Counted from the first letter of the stretch, positions 1 through 9,513 are shown. The stretch: 64,000 nt of DNA from Cordylochernes scorpioides (GCA_030710605.1 CP092877.1:44500406-44564405); one strand, 5' to 3'. The notes: generated from the sequence alone by a model not told the origin. A program made the numbers and translations.

Positions 1-470
1 ACGCGGCTCATGGCTACATATACCAATTGCTGTGGTTGTTTTGAGGAGTACTTGTAAACAATTGTAGTAAACGTCCCACCCTGGGCCTTGTGGATCGTAA
101 TTGCACAAGCAGGCACGCAAGGAAATTGTTTTCGCTTGCACTTCACTGTTTTTGTCAACGAAATGTTTACCACTTTCTTGTGCACTGGCACCCAATCGAC
201 GGATAAGGTGTTTGGTTTGCTGTGCACATGTGGTCGACATTTGATTTTTGCTTTGGTACCCGTATTTTTGTCTTCAAACTGGAACCATAGAGTGGCGATT
301 TCATCTTCAGCTGGCGGCAAACTTGTGCTGGTCGATGGTCCTCCTGGAGCAGAACGGTCATCTGCATTGGCTGGCTGACGTTCGATGTATAGCAAAACTC
401 CAATAGCCCCATTTACCAATCCATCGGCGACGTCTATGTTAGATGTAATCATGTACGGATATCCTACTGC
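1..470 (-). pseudogene. Helitron helicase C-terminal domain (PIF1-like), fragment
   Basis: Translating the minus strand from about 470 to 1 gives a continuous frame with landmarks of the last part of a Helitron PIF1-like helicase: MITSNIDVADGLVNGA near the start, then AITIHKAQGGTF and QQLVYVAMSR at the window edge (motif V/VI region). The frame differs by one from that of the upstream N-terminal piece, so a frameshift lies at about 465-475, close to the deletion junction. It continues beyond base 1. It cannot encode a working helicase because the Walker motifs are gone. Confidence 0.7.
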
Positions 471-999
471 TAATGGCAATTAAATCGTTATCCAGGAAAG
501 TAGATTGAAATCTCCGTATTGACGATGACCATTTGGTATACCAGGTGGATTGTTCCAGTTGTATTGCTGTTTGGCTTGAAGAAGTAGTCGGTTGTACATC
601 AGTCCGAGAAGATGCTGCTCTACGTTGTCGGAATGCACGTTGCCGTTGAGCGTTAGTTAGGGGAACGCTCGTTCTCTCCGCCACGACAGGAACGCTTGTT
701 CTCTCCACCACAGAACAAGACGTTGAAGCAGGTGACTCTGACGTACCGCTGGTGAGGGCTATGTTAGCAGATTTACGTAGCTTGAACCTGCGTTGCCTCT
801 CCGCAGCCGCTTTTGCAAAGGCTCTTACTTGTTCAGGAGTTCTGGTCAATGCTTTTCGTAGTCTGTACTCACGTTGTCGCTGAGCATTCGTTCTGGCGGT
901 AGAGGTGGTGTGTGGAACAACGAAAGGTACTGCAGACGTTGACGGCACGATATCCTCCGTCTCCATTGAAGTACTGGAAGTTGAAGGCACCGTTTCCAT
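439..999 (-). CDS. Helitron protein N-terminal region (broken)
   Basis: A 186-residue frame beginning at an ATG (997-999). It has a Ser/Thr/Pro-rich start, then two copies of a basic motif, TNAQRQREYRLRK and TNAQRQRAFRQRR, with a related AAERQRRFKLRK between them. This repeated NAQRQR-type basic motif is the usual opening of arthropod Helitron proteins; it has no assigned catalytic role. The last 15 or so residues are out of frame with the helicase piece that follows on the minus strand. It is a relic rather than a host gene. Confidence 0.6.
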   Translation of the reverse strand: METVPSTSSTSMETEDIVPSTSAVPFVVPHTTSTARTNAQRQREYRLRKALTRTPEQVRAFAKAAAERQRRFKLRKSANIALTSGTSESPASTSCSVVERTSVPVVAERTSVPLTNAQRQRAFRQRRAASSRTDVQPTTSSSQTAIQLEQSTWYTKWSSSIRRFQSTFLDNDLIAISSRISVHDYI

Positions 1000-1009
1000 T
1001 GTTTTGAGA

Positions 1010-1865
1010 GTGGTGATTCCTGTTGAACATTTGAAATTGAATGGATGAATTTTTAATTTAAAAGAATCAATTTGAAAATCAAAACACTTATTCAGATCGA
1101 AGGTTCAAATTTTTGCTAAATAAATTTGAAATTAAATAAAATTTGTAATTGTAAATGATGAAGTTGAAAATTAAAACATTTACTTATATTAGATGTTAAA
1201 ATTCTTGCTCAACACAGTTTAAATAAAGTTTTCTTATATCTGCCACTTTTTCTTAATATTTGTAATTTTAAATAATCAATTCGAAAATCAAAACATTTAT
1301 TCAGATCGAAGGTTCAAATTTTTGCTAAATAAATTTGAAACTATTTAAAATTTGTAAAATAATAATTAATTAATTAATTAATTTTAAACTAATAATTTAC
1401 TTAACACTATCAACATTTATCAATAGTATGACATAACCTATAAACTCAGTTTCTCAACTTTTGTGTCAATCTAACAATTAATCAATCAATCATAGTTTAC
1501 GATAATGAAATATCAGTGTACAATTATTTACCTTTATTGTTGTAGTTGTTGTAAATGACGAATCTAAGCACTCCACATTTTCACTACAGACACAGCTGAC
1601 GATACTTTAACCACACGTGTGAACTTGTATTATGACGCTTTCTTGTTTTTCCAACGCCAAGAACGTTCGAGAAAGACAAAGACAGAGACAAGCATGCGCC
1701 GATTCAATGCGCCTAATTCTCTAGCGCTGCGCGCGCAGCACTCTCGTTCGGTGACTCATCGTAACGTTACCGGGCGTTACACTTTTTCATAAGTGACTCC
1801 CAGCCGCAACCTAATTTAAGACGTTGTCACGTCAAAAAATCAAGACGTATTTTGGTACAATTGAG
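1010..1865. other. AT-rich stretch without a gene
   Basis: No coding potential. The first half contains degenerate repeats of about 100 bp (listed separately). The 1640-1800 part is less AT-rich and contains GCGC runs near 1720-1740. It may be the leader of the Helitron on the minus strand or older flanking DNA. I see no reliable Helitron 5' terminus here. Confidence 0.4.
1065..1356. repeat. Three degenerate tandem units of about 100 bp
   Basis: Units begin near 1065, 1161 and 1274. The first and third are nearly identical over about 70 bases (both contain CAGATCGAAGGTTCAAATTT); the middle one is clearly related but diverged. They lie just upstream of the Helitron reading frame. Confidence 0.6.
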
Positions 1866-1883
1866 TGTTAAATTCCATCCATT

Positions 1884-3035
1884 GTGATAAACTGCTCATC
1901 ATTAACCAAACTGAAATGTATCATAGCTTGGTGCTTAAGATTTGTCAACAGTCGAATGCCTTCACATTCAAGGAACAGGGAGCCCTTAACATTAAGAGAG
2001 TTGAATGATGCCCTGTTGACAGTTGTTAAGTGTGTTCAATCTATTGAATTTTCCAAAGAAAAGCATTGCCTGTTAAGCAACAAGCCAATCCCGAATAAGA
2101 GTAGAATATACAATCTATGTCCCTTTTTGGATTCAAGGGGAATCATTAGAGTTGGAGGACGATTAAAAAATGTAAATGTTTATGGTGATCCGATTAATCA
2201 AGTTTTACTTCCAAGATCACATCATCTTACCACTCTTATTGTAAACAATGTTCATGTCCATAATCTTCACTCATCAACTCAAGCTACGCTTGCAGCAATA
2301 AGAAATATATTCTGGATACCTTCTGGAAGAAATGTTGTACAGATAATTTTAAGAACATGCATGAAATGTGCTAGATTTCGTAAAGAAGCTCCTTTTCAAT
2401 TAATGGGAAATCTACCTTTTGCAAGGATCAACAGATCAAGGCCGTTTTTGGTAACTGGAATAGATTTTGCAGGACCTTTTCTGATTAAACATGGGACGTA
2501 CAACTTCAACCATGAATGCTTACGTTGCCTTGTTCATATGTTTCAGCACTCGGGCCATTCATCTAGAATTAATCAGCAGTCTGACCACAGATGCTCTCAT
2601 ATCCACAATAAGAAGGTTCATTGCTCGAAGAGGTAAACCAGCAACAATTCATATTGACAACGCTACTAATTTTGTTGGTGCGCATAAGATTATTGGGAAA
2701 CTATGTCACAATGCCAGTAAAGTTCTTACGAATTCAGAGGGAATTCAGTGGAAATTTATTCCACCATCAGCTCCACATTTTGGTGGACTTTGGGAAGCCG
2801 GAGTTAAGTCCATGAAATATCATCTTAGAAGAACAATGGGCAGTGCTTTGCTAAATTTTGAAGAACTAACAACATTGTTAGCACAAATTGAAGCTTGCCT
2901 GAATTCGCGACCTCTTTGTCCTCTTTCTGAGGACCCTGAAGATCTACAGGCATTGACTCCTGGTCACTTCTTAATAGGTGGTTCTTTAACAGCGCTTCCC
3001 GATGAAGATGACATCATAGCAATGAGTTTGCCAAA
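1884..3035 (+). pseudogene. Pao polyprotein: integrase region (frameshifted)
   Basis: Residues at 1884-2500 give the region before the integrase zinc site (PLTLRELNDALLTVVK, IIRVGGRLKN) and its Cys pair (CMKCARF). Then VTGIDFAGPF opens the DDE core with its first Asp. The frame shifts by one near 2500-2515 and resumes in the 2491 frame with [12 protein letters not shown] (second Asp) and [19 protein letters not shown] (third acidic position region), then the Pao-typical [15 protein letters not shown] block (here [16 protein letters not shown]). It ends where the transposon entered at 3036-3037. One frameshift and one insertion make it non-functional. Confidence 0.8.
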
Positions 3036-3037
3036 TA

Positions 3038-4073
3038 CAGTATAACCTCGTTAATTCGACACACCCCAATTCGACACTTGGCGATAATTCTACCATGTTC
3101 TGATGTCCCGACCTCCGGCCTATCAAATAACAAACCGTAATTCGACATATCGATAATACGACACTTCCGATAGTTCGCGCGCGCGCACTTTTGGTTCCTG
3201 ATTAGTTTAAGTTTCACTTTGCAGTGCTGTTGCGCAATGTCGCGAGTGTTATTGTTTTTTTTTTTACGCCAGGATTTAGGCTTCGTGCGCTAATTAACAA
3301 TAATATTTATTTTTTAATTTCAGCATTAAAATATTTTAGTTATTTTAAAATTACAAATAATTTCCTTTTAAATAAATATATCTTTATAAAATGTAGCCAC
3401 AATGATTATGATAACATTTTATTTCAATATTCCATTTCTGTGTTATTATAAAAGATTTAAACACAAAATCAATAACACCTGCAGCAGCCGTGGATGACTT
3501 TAATACATTAAAATTTATTTATTAAAAGACATTTCAGAGGAAGAAAGGCATGCATGTTTTTTTCAAAATGACCATCTGGAATACATCCTGAATAGGATTT
3601 CAGTGCAAAAACAGACATCTATAAAGGAATTTTTTAAAAGATCTTCATGATTATTTTAAAATAATATTTTAAAATTTTCTTTTAATTTACCATATTTATT
3701 TCCTTTCAACTGCTATATTTTTCAATTAGAATAAAATATTATTTAATATTTTAATGTTGTAGAGTTAATATTTGATTATATTACTGAAAAGAAACACAAT
3801 ACCAGTAAATTTATTTGTTATAATTATTTATGTTTCTAAAATATGTATTAATGCCATTTTGTCACTGATACTAAAAGTTAATAATGAAAATAAAATAAAA
3901 ACACACAATGGTTTCAATTAATATAATTAATTTATATTACAAGGCTATTTTAAAAAAAATATTATTTTAGCGAGTTAGATGATTACCTAATCATCTAACC
4001 TTAATTCAACACTTCCTTTAATTCAACCGAAAGCTCTGATCCCTTGGGGTGTTGAATTAAAGAGGTTCGACTG
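3038..4073. mobile_element. Non-autonomous pogo/Tigger-like element (copy 1)
   Basis: Imperfect terminal inverted repeats start CAGTATAACCTCGTTAATTC on the left and end GAATTAAAGAGGTTCGACTG on the right, with TA on both sides (3036-3037 and 4074-4075). The 1036-bp interior is AT-rich with no transposase. The same element occurs at 10088-11630. The interior phrase about Ts, Gs and 'GCGCGCGCACTTTTGG' (about 3178-3193) is shared with that copy. The host reading frame before the left TA continues in phase after the right TA, which supports a clean insertion. Confidence 0.85.
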
Positions 4074-4075
4074 TA

Positions 4076-4362
4076 GATGGCAATTAATTCAAAAATCAAT
4101 GAATCATTTTTGGACAAAATGGTCCCAAGAATATGTGTCACAACTTCAACAAAGATCCAAATGGTGTAAGCCCCAACCCAACATTAAGGAAGGGTCCCTG
4201 GTGTTGATAAAGAATGAACAACAACCTCCACTAGCATGGAAGATTGGAAGAATTTCAAAGGGGTTTCCAGGAGATGACGCTAAAATCAGAGTGGTAGAAG
4301 TCAAGACTGCTAATGGGACTTACAGAAGACCTATTGTAAAATTATGTTTGTTACCTATATAA
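4076..4362 (+). pseudogene. Pao polyprotein C-terminus (DUF5641)
   Basis: The frame resumes directly after the transposon. It contains the DUF5641 landmarks WTKWSQEYVSQLQQR, GSLVLIKNEQQPP, WKIGRI, and RVVEVKTANGTYRRPI, and ends with a TAA at 4360-4362. DUF5641 is the usual C-terminal module of BEL/Pao integrases. It is 20 bp from the purine-rich tract and the LTR. Confidence 0.8.
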
Positions 4363-4402
4363 TGTTTTTTGATGGTCCCCCATCAAGTTGGTGGCGGGAG
4401 AA

Positions 4403-4619
4403 TGTTTAATTTAGTTAGAATATTTATGTTTATATAAAGGTTTAATATAATTTTTCTATGATTGTGTAAATATTCATTGAATTTATCATCATCACCTTTT
4501 TTGTTTACAAAAATGTTATATGAAAAATAAAGTAATGTAATTGATCGAAGTGGTTGCCCTCATGTTTACTGATCCAATGTTTTAATAAACTAAGGTTTTT
4601 GTTGTAAGAAAATTATACA
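4403..4619 (+). repeat. Candidate BEL/Pao 3' LTR
   Basis: Begins TGTTTAATTTAG directly after the purine tract and could end at ...AATTATACA, giving TG...CA termini and 217 bp. It contains AATAAA-type signals near 4527 and 4582. There is no second LTR in the window to fix the ends, so the boundaries are tentative. Confidence 0.45.
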
Positions 4620-5374
4620 TATGCCTTTTTATTTAAAGATTTATTTATGGATTGCTCTATTTTCAATACATATGTATGTACCTCTACAGACCTATAAGCT
4701 TATGTTCATATGTTCATTAAACACCCCTAAGCTACCTTCCATAGAAAATGCAGGATATATCCCAAAACCAATCCAATACAATAGTAGAGTGGACAAGAAA
4801 TTAATTTGGCAAAACCGCTGAGAGGGTTCACTAGACTTCAGTTTCTCCCCTCTAGTAGGATGGCTGGCTATATATAGTGAAATCTCTTGTTATACTGTAG
4901 AACCTCTCTTAGAGGACACCTCTAAACAATGGACAATTTTCGTCAACAAAATTGCCCTCTCATTGAAAATATGTTTGCGCTAGTGGATATCTACAAACAA
5001 CGGATGCTTTCCCAAATGCATCATTTATAGATTTTATATATGATAGGCATTTGCACTATCAGACAAACGTAAAACAGGCCATGATAATCGTGGTGGGTTG
5101 AGGTTGGCAACTAGTTTTACTCTAAATGCACCACATGTGAAAAACAGTTCAACTTTTGCGCTTACAAGTATCCCAGAGCCCTGTTTGATTACTTATATTC
5201 GTTGGTGAGGTTGAACTTATGCAAGAATCGGAGGCTATTGGAGCATTTTTTTTAATCAGAAAAAAAGAGCCCAATAAGGGATTCAATCTCGGGTCATAGC
5301 AGATGAAAAAAACCAATTGTTTAGACTACTCATCCATTGACTCCCGATTTTAAAAATAAAAGGTTATAATGATA
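4620..5374. other. Intergenic, with MITE and repeat fragments
   Basis: No gene. The text near 4808-4835 (AAAACCGCTGAGAGGGTTCAC) belongs to a dispersed repeat also seen near 17068, 35800 and 59258. A diverged piece of the CAGTAGAACC MITE family starts near 4894. A stretch near 5270-5300 resembles a degenerate tRNA-derived B-box on the minus strand. Confidence 0.4.
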
Positions 5375-5656
5375 AGGCACAATTTGGATTATAAATTATA
5401 ACCACAAGATAATAAGACCAAATCCAAATAGATAAATAGTCTGGCGTTTCGGTAACAGCGTTGTTACCATCTTAAGTATTTTTATCTGAAGATGGTAACA
5501 ACACTAAAAAGGGAGATCAAGAGGAAAGTGGTGAGTTTCTCACCACTTTCCTCTTGATCTCCCTTTTTACACTTCAAACGTGGCTATATCTCTTCTACCA
5601 TGGTAACAACACTGTTACCCAAATATACACACTATCTATTTATGGTTATACCTTAT
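5375..5656. mobile_element. Hammerhead-motif element, family ii, inverted dimer with extra insert
   Basis: Flanked by a perfect 13-bp direct repeat, GGTTATAATGATA, at 5362-5374 and 5657-5669. The left arm reads AGGCACAATTTGGATTATAA and AAGACCAAATCCAAATAGAT and then the antisense of a hammerhead-like block (minus strand: CUUAAGA, a hairpin from GGUAACA/UGUUACC, GAAAC, GCC). The right arm restarts at CTGAAGATGGTAACAACAC, is interrupted by a 30-bp perfect hairpin sequence, and resumes with family sequence. The family recurs at 9514, 9968, 10851, 13748, 40795 and 61783. Confidence 0.6.
5506..5568. repeat. Perfect 30-bp inverted repeat with a 3-base loop
   Basis: The arm 5506-5535 (starts AAAAAGGGAGATCAAGAGG) is exactly complementary to 5539-5568, separated only by TTT. 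It lies inside the hammerhead-motif element and interrupts its right arm. Confidence 0.85.
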
Positions 5657-5823
5657 GGTTATAATGATAAAGAGAAATTGAGTTGAAAAAGGTAGTAATT
5701 CTTATACTATAAGAATGCTTGCTCTACAAACAGCCAGTCCTACATTTTATTGAGTTTTACCATAATTTATATTACTTTGTGATTTTCAGGAAAGATATTA
5801 GTAAATACATTTAGAATCAAATA

Positions 5824-5985
5824 CTGTTAAACCTGTCTATAGTGCCCCCCTCTTGGGACTCACCAAAAAAGGGTGCTATAGAGAGGTCACTTTTAATGTA
5901 AATCGCATCGTACTACGTATTTAAAATCGGGCGCTATAGAGAGGGAGGTGCTATTTAGAGGGGGTGTTATAGACAGGTTTAACTG
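5824..5985. mobile_element. 162-bp MITE, AAACCTGTCTATAG family
   Basis: Inverted termini TTAAACCTGTCTATAG and its complement at the right end, TA on both sides (5822-5823 and 5986-5987). Mostly GC-rich interior about a conserved CTATAGAGAGG. A second copy is at 59330-59474. Confidence 0.75.
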
Positions 5986-6150
5986 TACATCGTTAATTTC
6001 CTGTTTAGATTCACCATGCACAGTTTGAAAAGGTAAAAACCTCCTCTTTGTAGAACAATTTTAAATGTTTATATGATGCTCCCCATCTGTTATAAGAAAT
6101 TTGAACTATTTTTGACGAGTATGATTCTTTTTAAAAATAAATCAAAAACA

Positions 6151-6280
6151 TTTTTTTTTTTCTTATCCTTTTATTAGTCTAAATTGACAAGATCTTGGAG
6201 GTCGTGCTCATAAAGAAGTTCAAGAACTCTTCTTGGTTCTCTGTACAGGGATCCTTTGTCCTTTCCAATACAATTTAGTA
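6151..6280 (-). repeat. LINE C-terminus/3' end fragment
   Basis: About 130 bp matching, in inverse orientation, 14432-14565. On the minus strand one frame reads REPRRVLELLYEHDLQDLV and then a stop, followed by a poly-A-like run. This looks like the last codons and tail of a non-LTR element, although no domain is left to prove it. 6281-6550 has no gene. Confidence 0.45.
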
Positions 6281-6549
6281 TATGTTGGGGAGTGGCCTCT
6301 TCGGTTTTGCACCTAGTGCACATGTGGGGAATCAAATTTTTAAAAGTCTTTAATTATTATGGAGAAAAGTATTTATTATTTTATGAACAGATTATGTTAA
6401 TTTCAATATTTATATTTTTGTTACTATGTAAAATTGTCTTATTGCCTCTCTGGTATTTTATAAATGTTGATTTGTTCTTGTCTTAAATAAATTGCTGTCA
6501 TCCTGAAGTTTGTCTTTCCTAATTTTGTATGTAACAATTCATATTATCA

Positions 6550-7150
6550 CTAGCCAAATAACTCCGCCTTTGCCGGTCCCAATCCGGGATGAAAAAGGAG
6601 GGGGGGGGGGGGAGCAGTAACATGCAATATATTTAGTGAAACGAAGAAAGAAGACTTTTCTTGTTACATATATATTTAAATAATTAATTAAAAGAAATAA
6701 ACACAAACATTTTAAATTAAATGAATGCAAAACAAAATGAAATAATAGAATTATATATATTCAAAACAACTATGATGATAACAACATTGAGAATTGCAGA
6801 AGCAATAAAATGTTCACAGAACATTTCACGCTGATATATTACATAACAAGCTCACTAAAAAACATGGGCTCAGCTGGCAAGGCTGATAGTACCCTGTAAG
6901 GACTCCTAATCCAGAGATACAGGATGAGTCTGTACTCCATGTTAGAAGCGACTGCACATGGTGTCTGTTCCTCATGTCAGAGGCGGCCATTTCTTTTGGA
7001 GCTAAGTTGGCCTGCTACTGAGTAGTGCTCCCAGTCTTAATGATAAAGGCAGACGCATTCTACTTCACCCAGTCATGATGGTTGTCAAACAGACACCATC
7101 AAGGGTCAGAACTTGATACCCTAATATGATTGAGTGGAGATAAGAAAGAA
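6550..7150 (-). repeat. Dispersed repeat (copy A), interrupted
   Basis: Shares long blocks with 17676-18030, for example CTCCGCCTTTGCCGGTCCCA, GGCTGATAGTACCCTGTAAG and GCGGCCATTTCTTTTGGAGC. This copy has an extra AT-rich segment at about 6615-6845. In the other copy the minus strand is open for 96 codons (KTGSTTQWQADLAPKE). It is probably part of a non-LTR element, but I cannot assign a domain. Confidence 0.5.
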
Positions 7151-7347
7151 GACTAGCCAAATGCTTTATAACTCTAAGATATGTGCAAAACAGTTTGTTA
7201 TTTAAGAAAAAGGCATCTCCTTATCGTGCAACTGAAAGTTGCTGATGGCTTGCGCCATCTATCGGAATAAATATCAACTATTCTGGTTGATTTTTAATTA
7301 TTCCAGAATTGGCCAAATACCCATTCTTGATTAATCAAGAAAAGCTA

Positions 7348-7389
7348 ACCACGGACGCGTTTCGGGCTGTTGGCCCTCATCAGCGTGGT
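7348..7389 (-). ncRNA. Hammerhead ribozyme motif, copy A
   Basis: Reading the minus strand: ACCACG, then CUGAUGA, then GGGC-CAACA-GCCC, then GAAAC, then GCGUC, then CGUGGU. Stem I is six perfect pairs (ACCACG with CGUGGU). Stem II is four GC pairs with a five-base loop. Stem III is only AC/GU with a two-base loop, the minimal form reported for Penelope-like elements and newt satellites, where dimers cleave better. All core bases (CUGAUGA, GAAA, UC) are present. The expected cut is between complement positions 7354 and 7353. Confidence 0.8.
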
Positions 7390-7685
7390 GCAAGCTGTAC
7401 CTCAACGACCAAAAAATTGGTCATTAAGGCATCCTGAAAAATCATGAAACGGGTAGTTAAGGCCAGATTTGCGTGAGAACGCTACACAATGTGAAAAAAT
7501 AGTACAAATGTGACATTGTACTGGGATAAGGTGCATAAATTAAGAAAAAGGCATCTCCTTATCGTGCAACTGAAAGTTGCTGATGGCTTGCGCCATCTAT
7601 CGGAATAAATATCAACTATTCTCGTTGATTTTTAATTATTCCAGAATTGGCCAAATACCCATTCTTGATTAATCAAGAAAAACTA

Positions 7686-7727
7686 ACCACGGACGCGTTT
7701 CGGGCTGTTGGCCCTCATCAGCGTGGT
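7686..7727 (-). ncRNA. Hammerhead ribozyme motif, copy B
   Basis: Identical over 42 nt to copy A and exactly 338 bp from it on the same strand. Cutting at both sites (here between complement positions 7692 and 7691) would release a 338-nt RNA with ends suited to circularisation. Confidence 0.8.
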
Positions 7728-7990
7728 GCAAGCTGTACCTCAACGACCAAAAAATTGGTCATTAAGGCATCCTGAAAAATCATGAAATGGGTAGTTAAGG
7801 CCAGATTTGCGTGAGAACGCTATAGATGCCTTTTTCTTAATTTATGCACCTTATCCCAGTACAATGTCACATTTGTACTATTTTTTCACATTGTTTAGCG
7901 TTCTCACGCAAATCTGGCCTTAACTACCCGTTTCATGATTTTTCAGGATGCCTTAATGACCAATTTTTTGGTCGTTGAGGTACAGCTTGC

Positions 7991-8032
7991 ACCACGCTGA
8001 TGAGGGCCAACAGCCCGAAACGCGTCCGTGGT
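7991..8032 (+). ncRNA. Hammerhead ribozyme motif, copy C (inverted)
   Basis: Same 42 nt on the plus strand, inside the inverted copy. CTGATGA starts at 7997, GAAAC spans 8017-8021 and the GTC triplet ends at 8026, so the expected cut is between 8026 and 8027. Confidence 0.8.
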
Positions 8033-8487
8033 TAGCTTTTCTTGATTAATCAAGAATGGGTATTTGGCCAATTCTGGAATAATTAAAAATCAACGAGAAT
8101 AGTTGATATTTATTCCGATAGATGGCGCAAGCCATCAGCAACTTTCAGTTGCACGATAAGGAGATGCCTTTTTCTTAATTTATGAACCTTATCCCAGTAC
8201 AATGTCACATTTGTACTATTTTTTCAGTTTGTTATTTGTTTAATTTTAGGCTTTGAATAGCTTATATGTTCATCTATAGATTCAGCTACCTATACATGCC
8301 AAATTTTCCAATGGTTTATTAAGTAGTTTCGGTGTAGAAGATTAACAAAGATCAATTGATCTTGACAAGAATAGATTCAGTAAGGGAGTGGATGTTTACC
8401 CAGAAAAAATGGTTTAAATAAATGTTTGTTAGGAAAACTTTCACTCAGATAAAAACTGGGCAAAGCCGGGTACATTCGTTAGATATA

Positions 8488-8573
8488 CAGTAGAACCTCC
8501 CTGTAAAGGATACCTAATTGCAGAGTCCAAGTGTCCTTTAGGGAGAGGTGTCTGCTAAAGAGAGGTTCTACTG
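8488..8573. mobile_element. 86-bp MITE, CAGTAGAACC family (short form)
   Basis: Begins CAGTAGAACCTCCCTGTAAA and ends with the complementary GGTTCTACTG, with TA on both sides. It is a shortened relative of the 156-175-bp copies at 8601, 42368 and 47315. 8238-8487 holds no gene. Confidence 0.7.
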
Positions 8574-8600
8574 TATATAAAGATTTTATACATGGTGATA

Positions 8601-8756
8601 CAGTAGAACCTCCCTGTAAAGGACACCTAATTGCAGAATCAAAGTGTCCTTTAGGGAGAGGTGTCCTCTTACCAGAGAGTTGCAAACTAGTAAAAATGGT
8701 AATTTTGCAAATGAAACTGTCCTTTGTAGAGGTGTCCTCTCATGAAGGTTCTACTG
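8601..8756. mobile_element. 156-bp MITE, CAGTAGAACC family
   Basis: Inverted termini CAGTAGAACCTC and its right-end complement, TA at 8599-8600 and 8757-8758. The termini suggest mobilisation by a pogo/Tigger-type transposase. It lies 27 bp after the shorter copy. Confidence 0.75.
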
Positions 8757-8817
8757 TATTTGAAATATTAATAAATGATGATAATTGATAGATAATAGAA
8801 AAATCTAAAAATAAGTT

Positions 8818-9401
8818 TGTGGCGACTACACTTTGACAAAGCTCCACTACACACAAGGGGCAGTGGACGGCATCGGCAACCGCGAGCGTCAACCTGACTA
8901 AGCATGCGCGCGGGACATCATCAGAGACTCTGGCCACTCAGCAGTAAACATCTAGGCTTGCTCCAACGGCCGTTACTTCAACCGTTGTTTCTTTTCTCTT
9001 TATATATTTCTGGCTTTAAATAAATTAATTTTAATTATAATTTTATCAGCAGCCTTTCCACAAGCCACACCAACACATCACGCAACAATCCTACAAAAAT
9101 GGTGAGCCGGACGTGATATTTTTGTAGGATTGTTGCGTGATGTGTTGGTGTGGCTTGTGGAAAGGCTGCTGATAAAATTATAATTAAATTAATTTATTTA
9201 AAGCCAGAGAAATATATAAAGAGAAAAGAAACAACGGTTGAAGTAACGGCCGTTGGAGCAAGCCTAGATGTTTACCGCTGAGTGGCCAGAGTCTCTGATG
9301 ACATCCTGCGCGCATGCGTAGTCAGGTTGACGCTCGCGGTTGCCGATGCCGTCCACTGCCCCCTGTGTGTAGTGGAGCTTTGTCAAAGTGTAGTCGCCAC
9401 A
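8818..9401. mobile_element. Head-to-head pair of LTRs sharing one primer-binding site
   Basis: The left arm (8818 to about 9094-9099) starts TGTGGCGACTACAC and ends near CAATCCTACA. The right arm (about 9118-9401) is its inverse. Only about 18 bases separate them, TGGTGAGCCGGACGTGAT (9100-9117), which looks like a tRNA primer-binding site beginning with the usual TGG. A TATATA-like box and AAATAAA lie inside each arm near 9000-9020. AGTT flanks the structure on both sides (8814-8817 and 9402-9405). The arms differ at a few percent of positions, for example in the GCATGCGCGC region. Confidence 0.7.
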
Positions 9402-9513
9402 AGTTTATCCAAAGAGGCAAAAATTGACCAATGCAGGATTTGTTCGCAGGTCATGGCTGTAGAAAAATGATGGTTCATATTACCCATCCACTAACCCCCA
9501 AGGAATATTTTAT

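Larger units (their letters stand above)
1..1010 (-). mobile_element. Helitron, internally deleted, runs off the left edge
   Basis: The minus strand holds both ends of a Helitron Rep/helicase protein but not the middle. The first 150 or so residues (439-999) are the basic, low-complexity N-terminal region seen in arthropod Helitron proteins. The stretch from about 470 down to 1 is the last part of the PIF1-like helicase domain. The Helitron-like domain, the Rep HUH nuclease and helicase motifs I to IV would normally lie between them and are absent, so this is a deletion derivative. The 3' terminal hairpin would be left of the window. The 5' end on the right is not resolved. Confidence 0.7.
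1870..4619 (+). mobile_element. BEL/Pao LTR retrotransposon, 3' half, split by a DNA transposon
   Basis: The reading frame covers the end of a Pao-type polyprotein (integrase zinc region, integrase core and DUF5641), followed by a purine tract (GGTGGCGGGAG, about 4390-4400) and a candidate 3' LTR. Gag, protease, reverse transcriptase and the 5' LTR are missing; the left breakpoint is near 1870. A 1036-bp pogo/Tigger-like element sits inside the coding region at 3038-4073. Confidence 0.8.
7204..8224 (-). mobile_element. Retrozyme-like element with three hammerhead ribozymes (family i)
   Basis: Two direct copies of a non-coding unit (7204-7540 and 7541-7825) and a longer inverted copy (about 7826-8224). 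The direct period is 338 bp: TAAGAAAAAGGC at 7203 and 7541. The whole is flanked by a perfect 13-bp direct repeat, CAGTTTGTTATTT (7191-7203 and 8225-8237). Each copy carries the same 42-nt hammerhead-type motif, on the minus strand in the two direct copies and on the plus strand in the inverted one. No protein is encoded. Tandem non-coding repeats of 170-400 nt with type I hammerheads are what has been described as animal retrozymes, thought to be mobilised by Penelope-like elements; a 5' inverted partial copy is also typical of Penelope-like insertions. A short fragment of this family is at about 30761-30830. Confidence 0.8.

Noticed and set aside
8531-8937. Short frames at 8.5-8.9 kb
   Set aside because: They run across two MITEs and an LTR arm and have no domain.
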